Shown: positions 1-11,943 of the stretch, one piece after another
How the letters are laid out: every line of letters starts with the position of its first letter
Numbering within the stretch: the stretch's first letter is position 1
Source: Jaltomata sinuosa
Lineage: Eukaryota; Streptophyta; Magnoliopsida; Solanales; Solanaceae
Length of the DNA: 64,000 nt
Direction of reading: 5' to 3'
Assembly: GCA_003996215.1 (NCBI GenBank)
Contig: QJPP01007230.1
Coordinates: 310,001 to 374,000, forward strand
Program-made: the position numbers and the translations under genes
Notes under the pieces: generated by a model
Told to the model about the DNA's origin: nothing
What the model saw: the letters and a program-made list of their open reading frames with translations, nothing else
Databases searched by the model: none

Positions 1-1292
1 GAACTAACTGATCCTATCGCCTAGGGTGTTGTACCGACATGCACTTTTTATCAAAGTGGCCTATCTTGCCACACTCATAAAAACCCTGACCAAACTTACT
101 CTGTTGCAAAGACCCGACTGAATCAGAGTGACCACTACAACCTGTGGACCATGAATGACCACCTCATGGAGAAGGAACGATACTCTAGCTACTCTAATCC
201 TCAGCAGTTTGTAATGCTGCCTAAACAGGCCAGTTCGGCTAGAAACACTGCTGGTGCTAACCTCTACCATAGTAGCCTCTACTACAACCCTGTGAACTGC
301 TTAAACTGCCCTGGTGGTAGAGCCTCTTATCGCTTCCCCCTTCGGCCTCGCGAAATACACCCTCAATAGTACGGGCATGATCAACTACCTCCAGAAAAGA
401 CTGACCTGATGCTACCATACCCTCTGTGGCCAAGCGGAGATGCAAGGTCAAACCTTCAACAAACCAGCTTACTCTCTCATGCTCGGTAGGCAGAATCATT
501 CTGGCATGTCTGGACAACTGATGGAACTAAACCTCGTACTCAGACACAGTCATAGGGCCCTACTCCAACCCAGCAAACTGATCCATCAGATGCTCCCCCA
601 TGCTATGTGGTACATACTTCTCCAGAAAGGCAGCAGAGAAATGATCCCAAGTAAGCGAAGGTGACCCAGCTGGTCTGCAAGAAACATATGACCTCCACAA
701 CTATTTTGCTGGGCCATCTAGCTGAAATGTGGTGTAATTTTCTCTATGTGACTCAACTAACCCCAAATTATGTAACCTTTCCTGGTAGCTAGTCAGAAAT
801 ATGTGTGCATCCTCCCTACAAGCACCTAAAAACCTGGCACGGCTGGAAGAGAAGGAGCAACTGCAGGGACTGGTAATACCTCCATCCTGCGAGCTGCAGC
901 AGTAGGCTGCACTTCTGAACCCTGTGCTGCCGCCTATGCCGAAGTCTGACCCTCACCTCGAACCTGAGAACCAATCGGAGTGCTCGGTGAAGCTGTTGGT
1001 GTAGTCATACCCTCAAGGAACCACAATAATTGAACCAAGGTTTTTGCAATACTAGAGTAGCCACAAAACCTGCCGGATACTGGGCTGGCCCCACATGCTC
1101 TAGCCCATACTGAACCTCATGCACTCTAACCTCAGGCTCTAGTAACGGTAGCCTACCTCGGTCCTGAGCTGGTGCCGCAGCCGATTCCCTACTCCGACCT
1201 CTAGGTCGACCTCTACCCCATCCCCTAGCTGGGGCTCTAACTACAGGTGCAGGGGCCTCGTACTCACCCGCTGTAGATCTCGTCCGAACCAT
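1..1292 (-). pseudogene. Element G: gag of a minus-strand Ty3/gypsy retrotransposon, broken and cut by the window edge
   Basis: Gag forms the virus-like particle and binds the RNA genome. On the minus strand the start is the ATG at 1292 (MVRTRS), which matches the gag start of element C. A 95-codon basic Arg/Gly/Pro-rich N-terminus follows, then a stop. The capsid-like core is readable at about 760-260 with words such as TWDHFSAAFLEKY, ILPTEHERVSWFVEGL and VVDHARTIEG. A degenerate zinc knuckle (ECGKIGHFDKKC, first Cys replaced) lies near 90-45. Several in-frame stops and a frame change make it non-functional. pol would lie left of the window. The family assignment is firm; the exact clade is not. 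Confidence 0.85.
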
Positions 1293-1500
1293 CTAAGAAA
1301 GAGTGAAACAAAGATACTTAGAAGTTGATCAAGTCAAGAACATACGACATGGAATCAAACAAGACAACATATTTCCTAGGAATGTCCTATAGCCTCTCAT
1401 GGATTGGATATGAATATCATCGTACTGATCCACGAGACTCTACTAGACACTTTGCTCTTGTACTAGTGAGATCGGTGAACTTAGTGATCTGATACAACTC
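1293..1500 (-). other. Element G: untranslated leader with degenerate primer binding site
   Basis: This is the leader between the LTR and gag of G. Read on the minus strand, the bases at 1498-1487 are TTGTATCAGATC, two changes from the TGGTATCAGAGC complement of the 3' end of plant initiator-Met tRNA. They lie just inside the LTR end. The rest of the leader shows no open frame or other signal. Confidence 0.7.
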
Positions 1501-2700
1501 TGTTATGACCCAAAACTAGGCCATGATGGCATCTACATAAACCTTGGCAGACAAGCCAAAACCCAATGATTGCGGAAGACAGTAATAATAATTAAACTAA
1601 GGAAATACAAAAGATATAAGAAAAGACAGGGCCAATAGCATTTATCCATTCCAACGTACAAAATATACAAAAGATGGCCCTAAAGTTACCGAATAGACAA
1701 AACAACATGAGAACCGATTCGGACCTAGTGTCACTAGTACAAGAGAGACTAAGCAAAGAGTAGCTATACAATAGAATCTGTCTATCAAAAATACAAAATA
1801 TAGACAAAATATACAAGATGGAAAGCATGTAAAGTCTCTTAAAAGCGCTGGGAGCTCACCGCGATCCAAACTGCAATAGGCCTCAAACAACAGGAAGGTC
1901 AATGGGGGTGGCTCGTACTAGGTGCTGCATCAGAAAAAGATGCAGAGTGTAGTATGAGTACCAAGACAACGAGTACTCAGTAGGCATCATAAGTCGACCG
2001 AGCGCAGAAAGATAATATATAAATAATAGATACAGGAAGCAGCTAAAATTACAGGGGGATCCACCTAAATCTAGCTATAATGTCGAGCACGTATCAGCAA
2101 TCCAATAAGGTAAAGAACAGAAAAGATCAAGCCAAATCCAGATATAATCCATATGCCAAAGCAAATACAATGTGATGCACGATGATGCATGCATGAATGC
2201 AATATAATATAAACCCGGAATACCATATCGGGTGCTCAAAATATCACAACGGACTACGCATGTATATATGTGAAAGTAAAATACCCAAAATAATGCATCG
2301 GACTATGCATATATATATATATATATATATGAAAGTAAGATACTCAGAATAATGCATTGGTGGTCCGGAATATTGCACCAGACTAATAATATGTGCATAA
2401 AATAGTATTTTCCCCATTTTCCTTCCAAAATCTGAAGTAATACTCAAAGTTATTTGTTTAAGTCCAAAAATCTCCACAATCGTAGTAAAGCCTCATTTTA
2501 AACTAAAATCCTTGAAAAACACTTCCATGTTGTACCAATGATATGCCATGAAATGTGAGTATGAAATATTCACAAACAGAGAAACAACATACACCATCAG
2601 GCAAAATGAGGCAGAAATACCCTCAAACCAAGAGAACTGACTTGGAACTCTGTCCAAATCCAAGCAATGGCTCGAGCCCACAGTTACACACAATGATAGA
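1501..2700 (-). repeat. Element G: 5' LTR (minus strand), outer boundary not resolved
   Basis: The inner end is clear: on the minus strand the LTR finishes GGGTCATAACA, directly before the PBS. The 1850-2000 stretch, with a 'gagctcacc' motif and a GTACTCA...GTAGGCATCAT motif, resembles the corresponding part of the H LTR at 42060-42200, which supports LTR identity. I could not find a clean TG start on the minus strand. The outer end lies somewhere in 2690-2840. An (AT)n run sits inside. Confidence 0.6.
2309..2330. repeat. (AT)11 microsatellite
   Basis: A perfect AT dinucleotide run inside the G LTR. Confidence 0.95.
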
Positions 2701-3265
2701 ATAAAGCGGGTAAAATAGAAAGTAAAAGTGAAAACTATTGGGAATCTCTATTCTACCTCTAAAGCCTCCTAAAAAAGCACACTAAGGATTCTATACTAGC
2801 CAAACATATAAAGCAAGCTCCTAGGCTAAGGATAGCATGAGTGGGATTCTCTATCTTATGGTAAGTGGTATCATGCACTCGAATTGAATCATGAAGTCTC
2901 TATTTTTTATTGAGAGGAATGAATGAGATAAGTTGTGGGGTGAATCTAGAGAAAAACCTTGATGGTCCATGCCAATGACTTGAGAAGCTTTGTATCTTGT
3001 TTTGAATGACAAAATTCCTCTGATTTTGAATGAGAAATAAAGCCTTTTGAAATGGTTCTGAAATGACAAATTACCTTGATATTGGGGTGGTTCAAATTGA
3101 GATAAGCATTGTAGTTGAGTCTTTTGCTTGAGTCTTTTTGCTGTTATTTTTCTTATTTTTTTAGAATAGAGTAGTCATTTATGCCTTGATTGAGTGTAGG
3201 CATAATTCATTCCTTACCTTATGAGTATCTTGCTTGAGGACAATAATAGTTCAAGTTTGGGGGTT
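2701..3265 (+). other. Element F: 3' non-coding tail with polypurine tract
   Basis: No coding frame is recognisable. The last 50 bases carry the layout common at the 3' end of plant Athila/Tat elements: a 'TTGAGGACAA' word at about 3232-3243, then 'TTCAAGTTTGGGGG', whose G-run (3259-3263) serves as the polypurine tract just before the LTR. The left part (2701-2840) may belong to G, whose insertion boundary I could not place. Confidence 0.5.
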
Positions 3266-4749
3266 TGATAAGTTGGTAATCTACCAACTTATTGAGCCTT
3301 TACTCATGAATTATTGCTATGTTTTGATAGTATTTAGAGGTTCTTATGGCCTTTATTGATGTCTATGCAGGTGCTTATGATCAAAGATGAAAAACAAGGG
3401 AATGAACCCAAAAAGAGCCAAAAAGAAATGAAGTATGAAGTGAGCAAACAAGACGAAGATTCTACTGAGAGATGCGGCCCTTGTGCGACACACACTTGTC
3501 TTGGTGTAGACTGCACCTCCCACAACATAAAGATGTAATCAATTGAAGAATCTAATGAGGGGTGCAGTCACTGTGCGACATGCACAAGACCTTGTGCAAA
3601 CCGCACCCCCTTCAGATAGAGCTCCCCAAGTAGCCTGAGTCACTGATCATTGAAGAAGGTGTGAAACGCGCACATCACGATGTGCAAACTGCATATCGCG
3701 CTGCATACCGCTCGAAGGGCATTTTTGTCCAAAATCATATGACGTCTTTGGAATGTTTACATACCCAAATTAGGCATAATTGTAAATAGTTCATCTAGCA
3801 CTGAGTTTTAGAAATATTCTTAGCTTTGTGAACAAGTTTTCCCTTCTAAGAACAAGAAGAAAGTTTCTCACAATTCCTTCTTCCCACTTCTTAGAACCAC
3901 CATTTGTGTACAAATGGAGCTTGGATATTGAGAAATTTAGCTTGAAGTGAAGGGAAATTGAACTACCCATTTGTTATACCTCTTTTCTTAAGAATGAGTA
4001 GCTAAACCTCTTATCTAGGGATGTGTTGATGATGGGTACTTGATAAATGGGTGTGAGTATTGCTAATTCTAGTTTATAATTGCTTTATTGACATGGGTCT
4101 AGTGATTTCACCACATTTTAACTCTAAAATTTATGGTTACAAACATTGATTTTCCTTACTTGGTTATGTCATTGCTTGAAAGAGGATTTCATAACTTTGG
4201 ATGTGAAATTGCTAGTGGGAACTTGGGCTTCCAATTAGATTGAGTCTAGAAATACCTCAAATCAACGGAATTACCCATTTAAGAGTCTAAGGCTTGAGAT
4301 AGTATGACCTCCCTAAACAAATACTTGGTTGTTTATTGATTAAAGTGCTTGACTTAAGGTTGTTGAACCTATGGTTGTTGATCGAAAGATAAATAACCAT
4401 GCCTAAAACCAAGGTTACCCATGCCATTTAGCATGAATTTTCATGAATAAGCACTCACCTTATCCCATGATCGAGTCCAATTTGACACACATCCTTAGTC
4501 GTCCTCTCTATTGTCTACACCCAATTTTACTTTATTGTTTTGTTTGTTGAATTACGAAATTGTGACAGATTCCCAATCCTCTCCTTTTTATATTACTCAC
4601 TCTCATTATGAACTCTATTTTATAGTCATCTAGGCTAAACACTAAATTCTTTGTGGGATCGACCCCCACATCCATTGGGAACTATAAATGTGTTTTACAT
4701 TGATGATTGCTGATACCTCCTAATAAGAGATTATGTTTGAGCCTTATCA
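3266..4749 (+). repeat. Element F: 3' LTR, probably Athila/Tat lineage
   Basis: It starts TGATAAG and ends CTTATCA, a perfect 7-base terminal inverted repeat, and is preceded by a polypurine tract. The 3' part has the 'GGGATCGACCCCCAC' type motif seen near the end of Athila/Tat LTRs, also present in J. A block of repeated and palindromic words (for example TGCACAAG/CTTGTGCA at 3581-3598) lies 200-450 bases in. The sequence right of 4749 is D's reverse transcriptase on the other strand, so F was inserted into D. The rest of F is outside the window or displaced by G. Confidence 0.75.
3468..3720. repeat. Element F LTR: block of repeated and self-complementary words
   Basis: The motifs GTGCGACA, TTGTGCAAAC and CGCACC(C) recur here in direct and inverted form, including the near-continuous 18-base palindrome TGCACAAG-AC-CTTGTGCA. 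The block is more GC-rich than the flanking LTR. Confidence 0.65.
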
Positions 4750-5100
4750 GGTACTTATTGCGAATAATAACCTTGTTGATCTTACGGTAGTAAATGCACA
4801 TACGCATACTCCCATCTTTCTTTTTTCACAAATAACACAAGAGAACCCCATAGAGAGGCACTCAAATGAATAAACATTTTACTAAGAAATTCTTGCAACT
4901 GAATTTTCAATTACCTTATTCAACTGGTGCCATCCAATTTGGAGGAATAGAAATGGGATGAGTCCAAGTTCTAAATTAATGCAAATATCGATATCATGGT
5001 CTAGTGGTATGCCAGGTAAATCTGTGGGAAACACTTCCAATAAATCAAAGACCACATGAACTGACCCTATACCTTGACCTTTAGCACTAGTGTCCCAAAG
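4750..5100 (-). pseudogene. Element D: fragment of reverse transcriptase (minus strand)
   Basis: Read on the minus strand this is the protease-RT linker and RT start of a gypsy pol. LEVFPTDLPGIP and DIDICINLEL are open near 5060-4980. LFVKK-like and INKV-type words follow in other frames towards 4750. It continues directly, across element C, from the D segment at 16561-17457. The sequence stops abruptly at F's LTR end (4749). Frameshifts break the frame. Confidence 0.8.
5096..5100. repeat. Target-site duplication CAAAG, left copy (element C)
   Basis: CAAAG immediately precedes the TG of C's 5' LTR and is repeated exactly after C's 3' LTR at 16561-16565. Confidence 0.93.
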
Positions 5101-8100
5101 TGTAATGACCCTTCCGGTCATTTCCACATACACATTTTTCTTGTACCGTTAGAGCTTATTGTAGCGGACTCAAGTCATTTACGGCTTGTCGGTACCGGTA
5201 TTTTGGTGCCGGGTCCATTTGTTTGGCCGTATGATAAGTTTTGAAGCCAAGCAAGTCGGCAAAAGTAATCGTAAGTTTCTTTAATAAATTTTCTGAACTT
5301 TGGGTAAAATGTCTCAGGGCTTTTATCCCAATATATAAAGAGTTATAAGTCCCCAAAAATACCAAATCGAAGGTCTACAAGTCTAGTTTCCAATGCACAA
5401 AACCTCACGTCCAACTGATCGCGGAGTAAAAAGTTATGACTATTTTACCGCGGACTGTCTGGCAGAAAATGGTTTGCGAACCGGGTCGCGAACCGGGTCG
5501 GGTCGAACTCGATTTAAGCCTCAACATCACGTTTTAAAATGCCGTTTCAGTTCTGAAACAGGGAGAAAACATAAGGGAGGATTCCAAGAGAGTTCTTGAG
5601 TATCAAAATCGTGCGATGGTGAGTTGCGAGCCTAAGTTTGAGAATTTATTAACATCACGTGTATTTGAAAATATTTTATTTGAAAGTTGAATTTGGTAAA
5701 ACGTTATATTATTATTACCTTTTAAAAATATTTTAAAGGTTTATAAAAAATATTTTTGTTACGATATAATGGTATATGTATTTATTTTATAGGGTTTTTG
5801 TACATTGTAATATTTTAACGGAGATAGTAAATTTAGTTATGTTAAAATTTATTATTATAATATAGTAGGTTTTATTCAAAATAATTTTCTAATGATTATG
5901 GTATATTCAGAAATTATATTTATTTTACCACGAATTTATTCAATACCCGAATACATACATAATGGGCTGGAAATATTAAAATGTTGCCACCTCCACAACA
6001 CGTGGAGGTGAGGCAAAGCAGGCAACATATTGTAGCTGCTAGGTGTAATACATGGCTAAATGACTGGTGGGATTTTCATATTGGAATTAGTGGCATACAC
6101 TAATTAATTAATTAATTAATGTAGTAAAGGTCATTATCTTGTTTGGTTTAGTAGTTGTTTACGTGCACACTTATATATATACATTTAGATCTTTATTCCA
6201 TTATGGATATATATAGAACATTAGAGGCGTTTTGGTAGAGAAATTATATTTTTATGTTATGTTTAATTTCGGAAAGAAAATCAATTATCGACGTCAAGTT
6301 ATTCAAGCCCGAGTTCAAGTTTGATTTTATTTCGGAGCTTCTTTTCGGAGAGGTTCAAGATTGTCATCGGACGACAGGTAGGTTACGGTTTATTTTCCCT
6401 AGACTCCGCATATATAGGATAAAATTGTATTAATGGGCATCCTTGGGTTGGTTTATTAGGTTGGTACCACAGACCTCGACCGCTTTATTCATGTCCGCCT
6501 ACTTTTGTTCCTCCGTTGCTTATAGTATTTGCCGATATATTTTATTTACCCTTGTGGTCCTGTGAGACGTTTTTGAATCTGGAACATAGAAGGTGGGATT
6601 TTGGGAATGTCCGCGAGTCCCTGGCATAGAATTATCCTTCTAGGCTGGTTATGCTTGCTGAGTAGCTGTGGGCCTGTGCAGGGTCGATAGGTTGATTGTG
6701 AGCTACTGGGCAGCTATTATGTGTGATCATACCATTTCCATGCATATAAAGAGGTTTTATCCATGTTTTACTATGGTTTTGGCTTCGGTCCTACTGGCAC
6801 TATTTTCTAAACCTTGCATGGCCCCGGGGGCCCCTTTTTTATGGAAATAATATGGAAATGGTTTGATTTAACTTGTGAGTATTCTTGGGTAAAAAAAAGT
6901 AAAATTATGTTTTAAATAATCAGTTTTATGATTAACGCTAGACTCGGCAGGGCCGGGGTGCTAGTTGAGTTTTCTTGTTACTTGAGATGATTTTTAGCCT
7001 CGGTCGGACCGAGCACCTGAGATGACTTTTTACTGTTTAGACCCGGCTACGCCCGGGCACCCTTGGAGGGGTTTTTGAGATATTTTTCCTACTATTTTTA
7101 GTCCTGGACAGGGTCTGGGCATGCATATTCGAGACTGGGTCTCTATCTTGATATCGAGACTGGGTCTCTATCTTGATACATGTTCTGATACTGAGTTTTA
7201 GTATGGGGTCGGGGACCTCCATGGACCTTGCCATCCGGGCCAGGGGCTGCGGGCTGCGTGTGCCGGAGGAAGGGTATACGGTGGAGTAGAGGTATACGGG
7301 CAGTGTCCTTCTATGGAACCTACCTGCTGGGCCGGATCGGCACCGGAGGAGGTACATACAGAGATACCATTTCACTTGAGATCTTCATACATCATATCAT
7401 TCATTGTTTGAGGGTCCACCCTTGTTTGTTATTTGTTTATTGTACGCTCCGATAGTATGGGATGCCGGAGGGTTTGTTTTCACTTATTTGTGTTCCTCGG
7501 TTGTATGGGCGGCCGGGGGACTGTAGGTAGACTTTTGCTATTTACTTACAGAATTGTTCTCTATTATGGATAAGTATGAGATTGGTTACTGCTAGACTGT
7601 TAGTTTCTAGATTTGTGATTGATATGATTAGTTGAGTTTGATTCATGTCTCTGAGCATGCCTATCATTACTCTTTCTCTCTTCTTCTTACACTTGAGGTT
7701 ACCGGTATACCGTCCATTTTGTAAACTTATTATATATACACTGTTATTGCACGGACCCCAGGTTCGTTACTCCTTACTTTCACCTGTGTCTATGGTGTGT
7801 ATATTCTGCTTACTGGCCTCACATGTGGTATTGTTGATTTCCCTCTGGGCTAATTCCTATGTTCCTTTCGTTGATTTCTGTGACTGCTTGCTTCTATTCT
7901 GTCTATTACTACGCTTTTATCTTATATGTGCCCAGTCGGCCTATGATACCTACTGGGTACCTTATGCTTCGCATTTGGTGCTCACCCCTACCCCCCTGCA
8001 TCTTTAGGTGCAGATCCTAGCATGGGCCATCGGCGTTAGATAGCTGTGATTTGTGCTTGGAGATCTGTTGGGGACTACTTCAGACTGAGGGTGAGCTCTT

Positions 8101-8397
8101 GGTGATCGGAGCTTAGCTTTAGTTTATCTTTTGCTTCATGTACTCTACTACCATTCAGAGACATCTTTATATATTGCTTTGGATTATTTGCACTCCATGT
8201 ATGTAGTTTGGGCTCTATACTATGATAACAGGTCTTGGGGTTTGGTTTAGTTTCCGCATATGTATATATAATAGTCCTTTTATCTGTTCTCTTATTTGTT
8301 AGATAGTAGCCCATTACTAACTGTTCTGGGCTACGGGGATTGGTTCACCTACAAGGGTTTGTAGGTGCCATCATGACCGAGAAATTGGGTCGTGACA
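5101..8397 (+). repeat. Element C: 5' LTR (3297 bp)
   Basis: It starts TGTAATGACC and ends GGGTCGTGACA. A TATATAAA box lies at 5332-5339, with a matching CCAATATATAAAG context in the other LTR. A tandem GCGAACCGGGTC word lies at about 5475-5510, and (TAAT)n near 6102. It carries about 286 bases (5640-5925) that the 3' LTR lacks, and a local duplication of a GAGACTGGGTCTC-containing unit near 7128-7180. Confidence 0.93.
5332..5339 (+). promoter_or_regulatory. Element C: TATA-like box in 5' LTR
   Basis: TATATAAA preceded by CCAA. The same motif and flanks recur at 13774-13781 in the 3' LTR and at 57161-57168 in the unrelated-ended LTR of element K. That conservation supports a promoter role; transcription start sites are not shown by the sequence. 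Confidence 0.55.
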
Positions 8398-8400
8398 ACT

Positions 8401-8412
8401 TGGTATCAGAGC
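8401..8412 (+). other. Element C: primer binding site (initiator-Met tRNA)
   Basis: TGGTATCAGAGC, three bases after the LTR end, is complementary to the 3' end of plant initiator-Met tRNA, the usual minus-strand primer of these elements. The 198-base leader up to gag has no other signal I can read. Confidence 0.92.
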
Positions 8413-8610
8413 TTTAGGTTCACCGGTGTCATCGGTATAGGAGCCAATGTCTAGTAGAGTCCTGCGGATCGGAGAGGAGACGTCCGTACTCAATCTTTGG
8501 GAGGCTACAGTGACATTTTTGGAAATTTGACTCTTTCCTTGCTTCTGTGTCGTGCGTAGAACCCTTGAAGTTTCTGGAGATCTCATTTGTTCTACTTCAT
8601 TCTTCCGCAG

Positions 8611-8773
8611 ATGGTTCGTACGAGATCATCGGCATCACGCGAAGATGAGCCTCCCACTCCAGCTAAGGGTCGAGGACGCCCTCGATCAATGGCACCTGCT
8701 AGAGCGGCTAGGGTGGAGATAGAGCCCGAGAAGCATATGGATCAGGGGGCAGCCCGGGCACCACCAGCTCCAC

Positions 8774-8807
<34 letters not shown>

Positions 8808-10232
8808 AGTACCAGCTCCAGTGCCCACTTCTGTGCCAGCTCAAGCCGCATCTCAGTCTCCAGATATTCGGGGATTACTACTACAGCTTTTGGGGCAACC
8901 CTGGGTGCAAAGAGCTTAGGAGTGCAGCCGGCTACTATGGCTTCCCGTGTGGAGGTCATTCCAGTTCCATCTGTTGCACAACCTCTTGCTCCTCGCCCAG
9001 TTATGACAGAGTTAGAGCAGAAGGCGTTGGGTAGGTTTTTGAGGTTAGCACCTCCAAGGTTTGCTGGTACTTCTAGACAGGATCCACATGACTTTATTAC
9101 TACCTGTGAGGAGATGTTGCATCATTTGGGTTTGTTGGAAACTCACGGGGTTGGTCATACTACCTATTAGTTGGAGGGCCCAGCGAAGTTATGGTGGAGG
9201 GCCCAGGTTGCTTGTAGACCACCATCGTCACCTCCTTTGACCTGGTCTGAGTTTTATGAGGCCTTTATGGCCAAGTTCCTACCACAGAGTGATCGTGAGC
9301 ATTGCAGGGCGCAGTTTACTCACTTTATGTAGGGGTCTACATCTATCTCGGAGTATGAGACCCGTTTCCATCAGCTAGCACCATTCAGAGCTATGATCAT
9401 TTATACCGAGGCTGATAGGATTCGCAGATTTGTATGGGGTTTGAGGCCAGAGATCAGGCAGCCAGCTGAGATATTGATTGCCAGTGGTCGGTCATTCCAG
9501 GCTATTGTAAACTATGCCCGCACTGTAGAGGACCTACAGCGACATGATCAGGGGTCCAGAGATAAGAGGCCTCGACATCATGGTGTCTATAGTGGTTCCA
9601 GATATGATGGTAGAGGTCCTGGCCAGTGGAGCCAGAGTTATCAGCCACAGCAGTACCAGGGTCAGTCCAGTCGACCGGTTCAGGCTTCCCTTCAGACTTT
9701 CGGTAGTACCCAGTTCGAGCAGGGTCAGAGCAGCCATCAGGGCTATGGCGGCCAGTCTTTCAGGGGTATAGTTTCTGGGGCATCAGGTCGTGGTGGTCAT
9801 ACGGGATTTGCTGGTCCATCACGACTGAGTAGGCTGTCAGGGGCTTGTTTTACTTGTGGTGCGATTGGTCATTTTGCTAGAGATTGCCCTCAGCAGGGTA
9901 CAGTTCAGTTGGCCGAGCATTTACGAGCAGTTCAGCCCCCGGCTAGAGGGGGCGGTCATCAGGGTAGAGGTGGTGCTCCGCGCGGCAGAGCAGGTAGTAG
10001 GGATGGCAGTCGGGCAGGTGGAGGTCGTCATCAATTTTACGCAGTCTCTAGGAGACCAGAGGCAGAGGCCTCAGACGCTGTGATTACAGGTACGATTTCT
10101 GTGTTCCATCAGTCTGCTATGGCTTTATTTGATCCTGGATCCACTTGTTCATATGTATCTGCCTACTTTGTTTCTTGCTTGGGGTTGGCTAGTGAGCCAT
10201 TATCTGTTCCTGTTTCTGTTTCAACCCAGTAG
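8611..10232 (+). pseudogene. Element C: gag and protease, frameshifted
   Basis: The start is the ATG at 8611 (MVRTRSS). An Arg/Pro-rich N-terminus leads into a Pro/Ala-rich linker made of a 12-base repeat (8762-8830). The frame changes before 8920. The capsid core follows (AYLLETHG-type region, then RFVWGLRPEIRQ at about 9420), then a Gln/Gly/Ser-rich tail and an intact zinc knuckle CFTCGAIGHFARDC (about 9846-9887). The protease motif DPGS lies at 10131-10142. Stops fall near 8917, 9168 and 9330. A one-base loss near 10229 moves the frame at the protease. Gag assembles the particle; the protease would mature it. Confidence 0.9.
8755..8835 (+). repeat. Minisatellite coding for a Pro-Ala repeat in C gag
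   Basis: Tandem copies of a 'ccagctccagca'-type unit give PAPAPAPAP in gag. It is a low-complexity linker rather than a separate gene. Confidence 0.85.
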
Positions 10233-10246
10233 GAGATTCTTTAGTA

Positions 10247-11436
10247 GTGGATCGGATTGTGAGATCCTGTATGTTATCTGTTGGTGATTCAGAGACTTGG
10301 GGTGATTTGATGATTCTTGATATGCTAGATTTTGATGTGATACTGGACATGGACTGGTTATCCCCTCACCGTGTGGTTTTGGATTGTTATGCCAAGACCA
10401 TTACCATAGCTGTGCCCAATGTATCCCCGGTTGTGTTGCAGGGTTCTGTTAGCCATGCACCATCTGGGATCATCTCTTGTCTTCGAGCTAGGAAGTTGAT
10501 TTCCCGTGGGTGTTTAGCTTATCTAGCATATGTCCGAGATGTTAGTGCTGACCCTACTTCTCCTGAGTCTGTTCCAAAGGTTAGATACTTCCTCGATGTG
10601 TTTCCTACCGTCCTGCCAGGCCTTCCACCTGAGAGAGATATTGATTTTGCTATTGAGTTAGAGCCGGGCACTAGGCCCATTTCTATTTCTCCTTACCGTA
10701 TGGCTCCTGTTGAGTTGAGGGAGCTTAAGGAGCAGCTCCAAGATCTGTTAGCTAAGGGGTTTAATAGACCTAGTGTGTCACCGTGGGGTGCTCCTATTCT
10801 CTTCGTGAAGAAGAAAGATGGGTCGATGCACATGTGTATTAATTATCGGCAGCTGAATAGGGTGATAGTGAAGAATAGGTATCCGATGCCGAGGATTGAT
10901 GATTTGTTTGACCAACTTCAGGGTTCAGTCGTGTTTTCAAAGATTGATTTGATGTCTGGCTACCATCAGTTGAGGATTAGGGCGGAGGACATCCCTAAGA
11001 CAGCATTCAGGACACGTTATGGCCATTATGAGTTCCTGGTGATGTCTTTTGGGTTGACCAATACCCCCGCAGCCTTTATGAACTTGATGCACAGGGTTCT
11101 TGGCCCGTATTTGGACTCATTTGTGATAGTTTTTATAGACGACATCTTAGTGTACTCGCGTAGTAGAGATGAGCATGAGCAGCACTTGAGGGTTATACTC
11201 CAGACTTTGAGAGATCATCGGCTTTATGCCAAGTTCTCAAAGTGCTAGTTTTGGCTTGAGTCAGTTGCATTCCTAGGGCACGTGGTGTCTAAGGATTGGA
11301 TTAGGGTGGATTCGGGAAAGATTTCAGCGGTTTGTGAGTGGCCTAGACCTACTACTGTTACTGAGGTTCGCAGCTTTATTGGGTTAGCAGGTTACTACAG
11401 ACGGTTCTTGAGGGATTTTCTTCCATTGCAGCACCC
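10247..11436 (+). pseudogene. Element C: protease C-part and reverse transcriptase
   Basis: The open frame runs 10247-11248. It covers the end of protease (FDVILDMDWLSPHR), the linker with LPGLPPERDIDFAIELEPG, and RT. RT motifs in order are PYRMAPVELRELKEQL, FVKKKDGSMHMCINYRQLN, FSKIDLMSGYHQLR, AFRTRYGHYEF and the catalytic FIDD at 11132-11143, which is intact. A stop at 11246-11248 interrupts KFSKC..., and a one-base loss near 11405 shifts the frame at the GYYRRF motif. RT copies the RNA genome to cDNA inside the particle. Confidence 0.92.
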
Positions 11437-11943
11437 TTGACTATGCTGACTAGGAAGGATGTCCCATTTCAATGGTCGGATCAGTGTGAGGATATCTTCC
11501 AGAGGCTTAAGGCCTTATTGACTTCAGCTCCAGTTTTGACTTTGCCGGTTGAGGGTCAGAGCTTCTCCGTGTATTGTGATGCTTCTGGGGTTGGTCTTGG
11601 TTGTGTGTTGATGCAGCAGGGTCGAGTAATAGCATATGCGTTGAGGTAGCTGAAGGTTCACGAGCACAACTACCCCACTCATGACTTAGAATTGGAGGCG
11701 GTAGTTTTCGCGCTCAAGATCTGGAGGCATTACCTATATGGAGTTCACTAAGAGATCTTCACCGATCACCATAGTCTTCATTATATCACGAGTCAGCGAG
11801 AGTTGAACTCGAGACAGAGGAGATGGGTCGAGTTACTGAAGGACTATGACTTCACTATTCTGTATCATCGGGGCAAGGCAAACGTGGTAGCGGATGCCTT
11901 GAGCCGGAAGGCAGCGAGTATGGGTAGCCTAGCTTCTCTTTAA
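11437..11943 (+). pseudogene. Element C: RNase H domain
   Basis: RNase H removes the RNA strand during reverse transcription. VYCDASGVGLGCVLM with the catalytic Asp, then NYPTHDLELEAVVFALKIWRHYL and FTDHHSLHY, are visible. The end word ANVVADALSRK precedes the integrase linker. Stops at 11647 and near 11750 break it. The first looks like a glutamine CAG changed to TAG. Confidence 0.88.

Noticed and set aside
7037..7375. 112-codon minus-strand frame in C's 5' LTR
   Set aside because: Antisense to the LTR, with no recognisable domain. The matching region of the 3' LTR does not keep the frame.
7645..8007. A 120-codon hydrophobic frame in C's 5' LTR, also open for 134 codons at 15793-16197 in the 3' LTR; looks like a membrane protein
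   Set aside because: It lies in T-rich LTR DNA, where T-rich codons give Leu/Phe/Ser by composition. The two copies differ in length because of stop changes. Being open in both is expected from recent identity of the LTRs.
8401..8412. tRNA-like match (initiator Met 3' end), also at 51462 and 24131
   Set aside because: Only the 12-base complement next to an LTR end is present. These are primer binding sites, not tRNA genes.
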